Of a stretch of 64,000 bases of DNA, positions 59,773-64,000 are shown piece by piece. The position numbers and the translations under genes are program-made. This DNA comes from JAUVPY01 sp034412795 (lineage in GTDB: Bacteria > Chloroflexota > Anaerolineae > 4572-78 > NAK82). Position 1 is the first letter of the stretch, and every line of letters begins with the position of its first letter. The stretch lies in NCBI GenBank assembly GCA_034412795.1, contig DAOUMD010000034.1, positions 23,850 through 87,849 on the forward strand, given 5' to 3'. The notes under the pieces are model-generated. The model was given only the letters and a program-made list of their open reading frames with translations, ran no database searches and was not told the origin of the DNA.

Positions 59773-60363
59773 TCAGCTCAGAGCCTGGTGTACTAACTGG
59801 GAATCTGCTTGATCGCGGTAGATCGCAAATTGAAGGATGCCCAGTAGGAGATCCACCATCACGGCAAGCACTGCCACCGTAAGCGCCCCCCGGGAGAATT
59901 GACCCCATTGAAGTAGATTTACTTGCTGCATCAGGTAGGGTCCAGCTCCCCCGCCGGTGAAAACCCCCACCGCCAAGGCAGCCGCCATGGCTGCCATAGC
60001 GAGGCTCCGACTCCCGCCCCAAAGACGAGCTTCAAGAGATGCGGGGAACCATTGGTGCCATAGCGCCCCGACCGTAAACGGCAGCCATAAGAGCACTACG
60101 AAGAGCCCGACCATCACCATAGCCGACGCCGTTCCAAGCCCCAATCCAATCGGAATAAAAGGGGACCAGGCAAACAGCAATAGGCCCAGTACCATCGCGC
60201 GCCACGGCACTATGGTGGCTGCTCGACGAACGTGAGGGTTTGAAATGAATATGTCGCGCAAAAGACATGCGCTTGCGTAGCCCAAGCCTCCGCCGACGAT
60301 CATCCCACCCAACCACGAGCCTAAGGAAATCAACAAGTGGTTGTATACAAGCGATGCATCCAT
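59773..60363 (-). CDS. Membrane protein of unknown family (196 aa)
   Basis: Five to six hydrophobic segments, e.g. LGSWLGGMIVGGGLGYASAC, AMVLGLLLFAWSPFIPIGLG, MVMVGLFVVLLWLPFTVGAL and GALTVAVLAVMVDLLLGILQ. AGGGAGG lies upstream of the ATG, so the gene is probably real. The motif RAATIVPWRAMVLGLLLFAW resembles binding-protein-dependent ABC permeases faintly, but length and the rest do not settle it. Function unknown. Confidence 0.6.
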   Translation of the reverse strand: MDASLVYNHLLISLGSWLGGMIVGGGLGYASACLLRDIFISNPHVRRAATIVPWRAMVLGLLLFAWSPFIPIGLGLGTASAMVMVGLFVVLLWLPFTVGALWHQWFPASLEARLWGGSRSLAMAAMAAALAVGVFTGGGAGPYLMQQVNLLQWGQFSRGALTVAVLAVMVDLLLGILQFAIYRDQADSQLVHQALS

Positions 60364-60390
60364 ACCACACCTCCCTTACAAACAGAGATC

Positions 60391-60672
60391 TCTCGGAAAG
60401 TCGGGTCACACTACAACGAATTGAGAAATCAACGAATTATTCTTCTTTGTGTAGTGGTCAACGACACTTTACACAATTCGTGATCTGAGGTATCGCAAAG
60501 GGTTAGACCAAAACGTGCATATTTTCTAAATATTCTGGCGCAACGGCGCAGCGTATAACCAGTGGTCAAGTGTGCAAAGTCTTGTTGACCATTACAAATT
60601 ATTCTTCTTTGCCAGGCAATTCGTTGTATTCCAAATTCGTTGTAGTGTCCCGCAGCAAACACTTTCCGAGAA
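60391..60672. repeat. Palindromic MITE-like element
   Basis: Ends TCTCGGAAAGT...ACACTACAACGAATT (60,391-60,422) and AATTCGTTGTAGTGT...ACTTTCCGAGA (60,634-60,671) are inverted, with an 8-base length difference between blocks. Inside, AATTATTCTTCTTTG occurs twice as a direct repeat (60,435 and 60,597) and GTGGTCAACGAC faces GTTGACCA. Total about 280 bp, AT-rich; no long reading frame inside. Confidence 0.65.
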
Positions 60673-61055
60673 AGCTCAACACACCCAGGATTCGGTAAAA
60701 CAACTAACGATCGAGCTCGGCCGCCAGGCGTGTTTGCAGTTGAGCCTAGCTGACCACAACTATCCTCACTGCCCAAAATGCCGCGGGTTGTGGCAGGCGA
60801 AGCCTGGTCCGATGCAGCGATCCTGTCCGAAGCTCCGAAGCATCATCCCGACGAGCAAGCCATCTTGGCTGAAAATAGACAGTGCCCAGCCCTGCTCTCA
60901 CCCGCGCCTGAGATGCAGCAGATTGTATCCGCCTCTATGTAGGCGAGTTTGTCTCAGCCTCTTTCAGGATTACATCGAGTTGGACGGCGACGCCGTAGAA
61001 GGGCGGATCCAATTCCCCACCCGGCAACGATCTTATCCAAAGCCGATCACTGTGA
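60673..61055. other. Gene-free stretch with possible transposase remnant
   Basis: One plus-strand frame (60,572-61,111) contains VKQLTIELGRQACLQLSLAD and HNYPHCPKCRGL, weakly like the N-terminal zinc-finger part of some transposases, then loses protein-like character. With the palindromic element next to it, decayed mobile DNA is the likely content. No other feature seen. Confidence 0.25.
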
Positions 61056-61768
61056 TCAGACGGAATTTCTCCGTACCGCTTCCCCCCGAAGAGGCGGAAA
61101 CGCCATCTTGATCTCTGCCACTATCTGTTTCGCCTCCGCCTCCGATACGCCCCTTCCAAATCTGACGGTCTTGGGAAGCATCCAAGAATAACTCCCTGTT
61201 TTCAGGCCAAAGTTCCGGGTGAAACCCTTCAGAATGTGCAAGTTATTTTTGGATGCGGCCTTAGCTCTATGGTCAAAGGTTATGCTGCCGCGGGGTGATT
61301 TCCGAGGCATCATCGTCAGCCAACCCCAGCTTGACCGGGGGGAGAGTGCCACTCGGATGTCCTTCACGCGCTCGGTCAAATACTGGCGCGTGCAAGTGAA
61401 GCCCAACGCCATTCGTCGAATGCAGAGCGACTGATCGCTAACTTCTACAAGCTCGTATCCAGCTACGTTCCAAAGCCAGGAGTAGATAAGATACCCCCCC
61501 ATGCCACCCATGTAATGATCGCAGTCAGCAGAAGCAGGGCTGGAAGCGGGTTATTCCCAGCTAACTCCCATAAGTTACTCGTTGACGGCGGATAACGTCG
61601 TAGGAAGTCTATCGCTCTCAGGCCGCTGAACCAGCCCAGAAAACCCAGAACCAGCCAGAGAAAGATCCGATAGCTGAGCCCCAGTACTACATGGGCATCT
61701 CCACGGGCTGGAATGTGGATTCGTAGGGATGTATCCGTATGCTCAATCGCGATTCGCGGTTCGGTCAT
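61056..61768 (-). pseudogene. Membrane protein gene split by a frameshift at a G7 run
   Basis: Two minus-strand frames join into one protein of about 235 residues: 61,768-61,463 (MTEPRIAIEHTDTSLRIHIP ... helices IFLWLVLGFLGWFSGLRAI and PALLLLTAIITWVAW) and 61,511-61,056 (GGYLIYSWLWNVAGYELVEV ... VKDIRVALSPRSS ... KTVRFGRGVSEAEAKQIVAE). The break is at seven G (61,494-61,500 on the plus strand as C). The layout, two helices then a beta-rich PH-like tail ending GVSEAEAKQIVAEIK, occurs in small bacterial proteins of unknown function. It is a recent mutation, a phase-variable tract, or a sequencing error. Confidence 0.65.
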
Positions 61769-62361
61769 ATTGAATGGAAACGTCAGGTTTCACGTCCGCT
61801 TAACGCACTCTACCTGCCCTCCTTGACTTCAGAATCGATACCTCTTGAGACCGCGAGCGCTCATCCCCGCTCCGTAGGCGTCAAGCACTTCCAGCAGCGA
61901 CGAGGAAACGGGCATATCGAGGAGAACTTTCATCGGGCAAACTCGATAAGTCATAACTATCCCCTATCACCATCCGTCTATCGCTTCATCCAGTATACCA
62001 CATAACCGCTTGACCGACCTACTTGCTGCTCAGATCACGAAAACCGTAGCCGCAATTTCGCAATCGCGCCGCTGCTGATTACCCCAACTAGACAGCGATT
62101 ACCCAAAGTCGAGGAGTGAGCATCCCCAGATGCGAACGGCGTTTGCAAAACCCGCTCCGCATCTGGGGATGCTGCGCTCCTCATTGAGTTCGTGAGGCTA
62201 GAATCCTACCTTGGCAAAGCCCTACCAACTGGAAGCGCCGCGGCGGTAAGCCACGGCGCATATTGTCTATGTATCAGGCGGTGCTTCATACTCTTCGCCC
62301 CATCAAAAAAGTCCCTGCGCCTTGCAGGGGCTTCTTGGTTGCCCAACTCTTCAGCGCCTAC
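61769..62361. other. Gene-free spacer with a long hairpin and a terminator
   Basis: About 590 bp with no gene seen. GAGGAGTGAGCATCCCCAGA TGCG (62,111-62,134) and CGCATCTGGGGATGC...CTCCTC (62,158-62,182) form a 24-bp stem with few mismatches and a 23-base loop, probably a dispersed palindromic repeat. The part next to the minus-strand gene holds its terminator. Confidence 0.6.
62305..62331 (-). terminator. Terminator of the anti-sigma/GH gene
   Basis: On the minus strand CCCTGC, loop AAGGC, GCAGGG, AC, TTTTTT, about 30 bases after the stop. Confidence 0.75.
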
Positions 62362-63954
62362 CTACGGTTTCTCGTCCCTCCCCTGGTTCATCTCAACCAG
62401 CGCATCGTAGGCAGGTGTATCCAGGATGCCAAAGTCAGCCAAGGCGGTATCTGGCGCAGCCAGGCCGTAGTCCAGATTCCAGAGGAACATGGCACCCACC
62501 CAGTTCTGGGTTTCTGCCCATTGGAGGGCTTCGACGATCCACTGCGCCTGTTCTTCAGGGGTGTTGTCTCCGGCGTATTCGTAACCCTGTTGCGCCTCAT
62601 CGGAAACAGCCCAGCCAAACTCGGTGACCCACACCGATCTGTCCTCGTCACCGTTGGCCACCATGACCTCCCGGTAGGCTTCCAACGGACCCAGAAAGCA
62701 CCAGGCGTGATGGCGGTCCTCAAACGGCCCTCTGAAAGCTGCCGTGTCGTCCTCAAACGTTTGCCAATCGGCCAGGGCCGGGCAATTGTAGCCCGGAGCG
62801 TGGACGCCCAATACATCGAAATACTCCCTAAAGCCGTTGGCGTACATCTGCCCCAGATAATCGACATCATTGACTGCGAGCTCTCGATTGTCGGCGCCGA
62901 GGACATCACCCGCCGGCGTCATCCCGCCGCTGATCACAATCACTTCCTCGTCGACCGCTTTGATGGCCCGGTAGGCCTGTGCCAGAAGCTCGACGTAGGC
63001 CTCGGCGTCAATGCGGCCCATGCCCCCCGCCTTATACCACAAGTTTTGCTCGTCCCAAATCTCTATGGCTTGCACCTGGCCCTGGTAACGTTCGGCCACT
63101 TGCGCCACAAACTCGGCATAGTCAACCGGGTCGCCGGGCAGCCCTTCGACGCTTCTATCGTCGTCGGCGGGCCGCGCCCAATCCGGTGCCTTTGAAATAT
63201 TCAGCATGACCCGGATGCCGTTGTCGGCGTAGGTGCCGATGGCGTCATCCCACGCGTTCCATTCATAGCTACCCTCGGCCGGTTCTACGTTCTTCCAGGG
63301 CATCTGAAATTTGACCCACCCAAAACCAAGGGCTTCGACGTGGCCGGCGTTGGCCTGAGCGTCGCCGAGCGGATCGGCCTGGACGCCGCGATTGAGGGAC
63401 GGGTTCGTAGAATCTGGGGAGGGCGGCGCCTCGGTTGCCTCGCCCGGCCAGTTGCCGACCGGCCTGATAAATTCGAATGGATACGAATTTGAATTGAACA
63501 GCAGTATGAGAGCGACCGTGATGATGGGAATCATCAGTACGATTATGCCGCCCAGCAGTGCCAGTCTGCTTCTTTGACTTGACCCTTCCATAACTTGACT
63601 CCTTTTGTCTCGAGTATCCTTCAGGACAGCTTTTACCTCCGCCACCAGCGAGGGTGACTCCCACACATTTACCGCAGGCCCTTCGGAACCCACATCGTCT
63701 AACATCGACGTATCCTGGCCATCCGGGAATAGGTTGGATCGCAGCCGTTCCAGGGCCAGTGTGGTTGATACCGCAGTGCCCTTTGGAGAAAGTGAGTCCA
63801 GGGCCTGGGTTACCTGCTCCGCCTGGCGACGCAGTTGGTCCAACCTATGCCGAAGCTGGGGCGAGGCGGCCAGTTGGTTCGCCACCCATTCACGCTCCTG
63901 CTCCGAAAGTTCACCGTCGAGATAAGCCGTCAATTTGGATTCGTCGATACCCAT
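62362..63954 (-). CDS. Anti-sigma-like membrane protein fused to a clan-A glycoside hydrolase domain
   Basis: 530 residues. The N-terminal ~60 residues (ESKLTAYLDGELSEQEREWV, VANQLAASPQLRHRLDQLRR) look like an anti-sigma factor helical domain without the zinc-binding HxxxCxxC. One helix (LALLGGIIVLMIPIITVALI, ~140-160) takes it across the membrane. Outside is a TIM-barrel like GH39/GH5 enzymes: FGWVKFQMPWKNVEPAEGSY, VMLNISKAPDWARP, AIEIWDEQNLWYKAGGMGR (acid/base Glu in the WDEQN variant of WNEPN), FDVLGVHAPGYNCP, and VWVTEFGWAVSDEAQQGYEY (nucleophile Glu). It starts 3 bp after the end of the upstream gene. This resembles RsgI-type sigma/anti-sigma pairs where the outer domain senses or cuts polysaccharide. 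Confidence 0.85.
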   Translation of the reverse strand: MGIDESKLTAYLDGELSEQEREWVANQLAASPQLRHRLDQLRRQAEQVTQALDSLSPKGTAVSTTLALERLRSNLFPDGQDTSMLDDVGSEGPAVNVWESPSLVAEVKAVLKDTRDKRSQVMEGSSQRSRLALLGGIIVLMIPIITVALILLFNSNSYPFEFIRPVGNWPGEATEAPPSPDSTNPSLNRGVQADPLGDAQANAGHVEALGFGWVKFQMPWKNVEPAEGSYEWNAWDDAIGTYADNGIRVMLNISKAPDWARPADDDRSVEGLPGDPVDYAEFVAQVAERYQGQVQAIEIWDEQNLWYKAGGMGRIDAEAYVELLAQAYRAIKAVDEEVIVISGGMTPAGDVLGADNRELAVNDVDYLGQMYANGFREYFDVLGVHAPGYNCPALADWQTFEDDTAAFRGPFEDRHHAWCFLGPLEAYREVMVANGDEDRSVWVTEFGWAVSDEAQQGYEYAGDNTPEEQAQWIVEALQWAETQNWVGAMFLWNLDYGLAAPDTALADFGILDTPAYDALVEMNQGRDEKP

Positions 63955-63957
63955 CTT

Positions 63958-64000
63958 CTACTCCGTCTCCGAGAAAACCGCTTGATATTTCTTAGCGAAG
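63958..64000 (-). CDS. 3' end of a gene cut by the window edge (sigma factor likely)
   Basis: Only the last codons are visible: FAKKYQAVFSETE and a TAG, ending 3 bp before the anti-sigma/GH start. By position it should be an ECF-type sigma factor gene, but no diagnostic motif lies in the window. Confidence 0.4.
   Translation of the reverse strand, partial: FAKKYQAVFSETE

Noticed and set aside
60572..61111. A 179-aa plus-strand transposase
   Set aside because: Only a short stretch looks like a zinc-finger motif; the rest is not protein-like and overlaps the palindromic element.

Overview
This 64 kb window looks like chromosomal DNA from a member of the Chloroflexota (Anaerolineae/Caldilineae-like). 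That is inferred from the division and cell-wall (dcw) gene order, secreted proteins that end in a 'YVPVVLK / YLPIITK'-type tail, multidomain GT-C glycosyltransferases with a C-terminal beta-sandwich, and word-like short tandem repeats scattered through spacers and genes. I saw no rRNA, tRNA or CRISPR array.

Region 1 (1-18,522, all minus strand) is a surface-polysaccharide or glycan cluster. It reads from a reductase/dehydratase pair for GDP-deoxyhexose (rmd, gmd), through a TatD-family nuclease, GT2 and GT4 glycosyltransferases, four large polytopic GT-C proteins, a flippase-like membrane protein and a polyprenyl-phosphate sugar synthase, to an MFS transporter and a GT4 gene cut by the window edge. 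A likely promoter lies at 18,651-18,679. Together these genes would make nucleotide sugars, load them on a lipid carrier, flip them and transfer them outside the membrane.

Region 2 (18,756-39,054, plus strand) is a nearly complete dcw cluster: mraZ, rsmH, ftsL-like, ftsI, murF, mraY, a 103-aa protein, a YedF/DsrE-like protein, murD, ftsW, murG, a CvpA-like protein, murC, a DUF3750-like protein, murB, ddl, ftsQ, ftsA, ftsZ. murE is missing from its usual place. The promoter in front of mraZ overlaps six TGGGN-type boxes at 10-bp phase (MraZ autoregulation) and is followed by a perfect LexA-like palindrome. murF, murD, murC and several glycosyltransferases carry in-frame low-complexity inserts made of 7-, 8- or 12-bp tandem words.

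Region 3 (39,059-59,700) is an accessory, conflict-system-like island directly after ftsZ. It has a STAND NTPase with zinc ribbon and TPRs translationally coupled to a glycerophosphodiesterase-like protein; three NACHT NTPases ending in formylglycine-generating-enzyme (FGE, C-type-lectin fold) domains; a 5' relic of a reverse transcriptase of the diversity-generating-retroelement (DGR) type; a 528-aa unrecognised protein; a secreted phospholipase D; an FKBP isomerase; a small membrane protein; and a patatin. All four NTPases share a heptad Gly/Ala motif like YadA-head beta-roll repeats. The three FGE domains differ mainly at positions where DGR variable regions vary. Two of the NTPase genes share a promoter block. 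My best candidate for an undescribed system is this NTPase/FGE group with its broken retroelement.

Region 4 (59,773-64,000, minus strand) holds a membrane protein, a frameshifted membrane protein, repeat-rich spacers, and an anti-sigma-like protein fused to a clan-A glycoside hydrolase domain just downstream of what is probably a sigma factor gene cut by the window edge.
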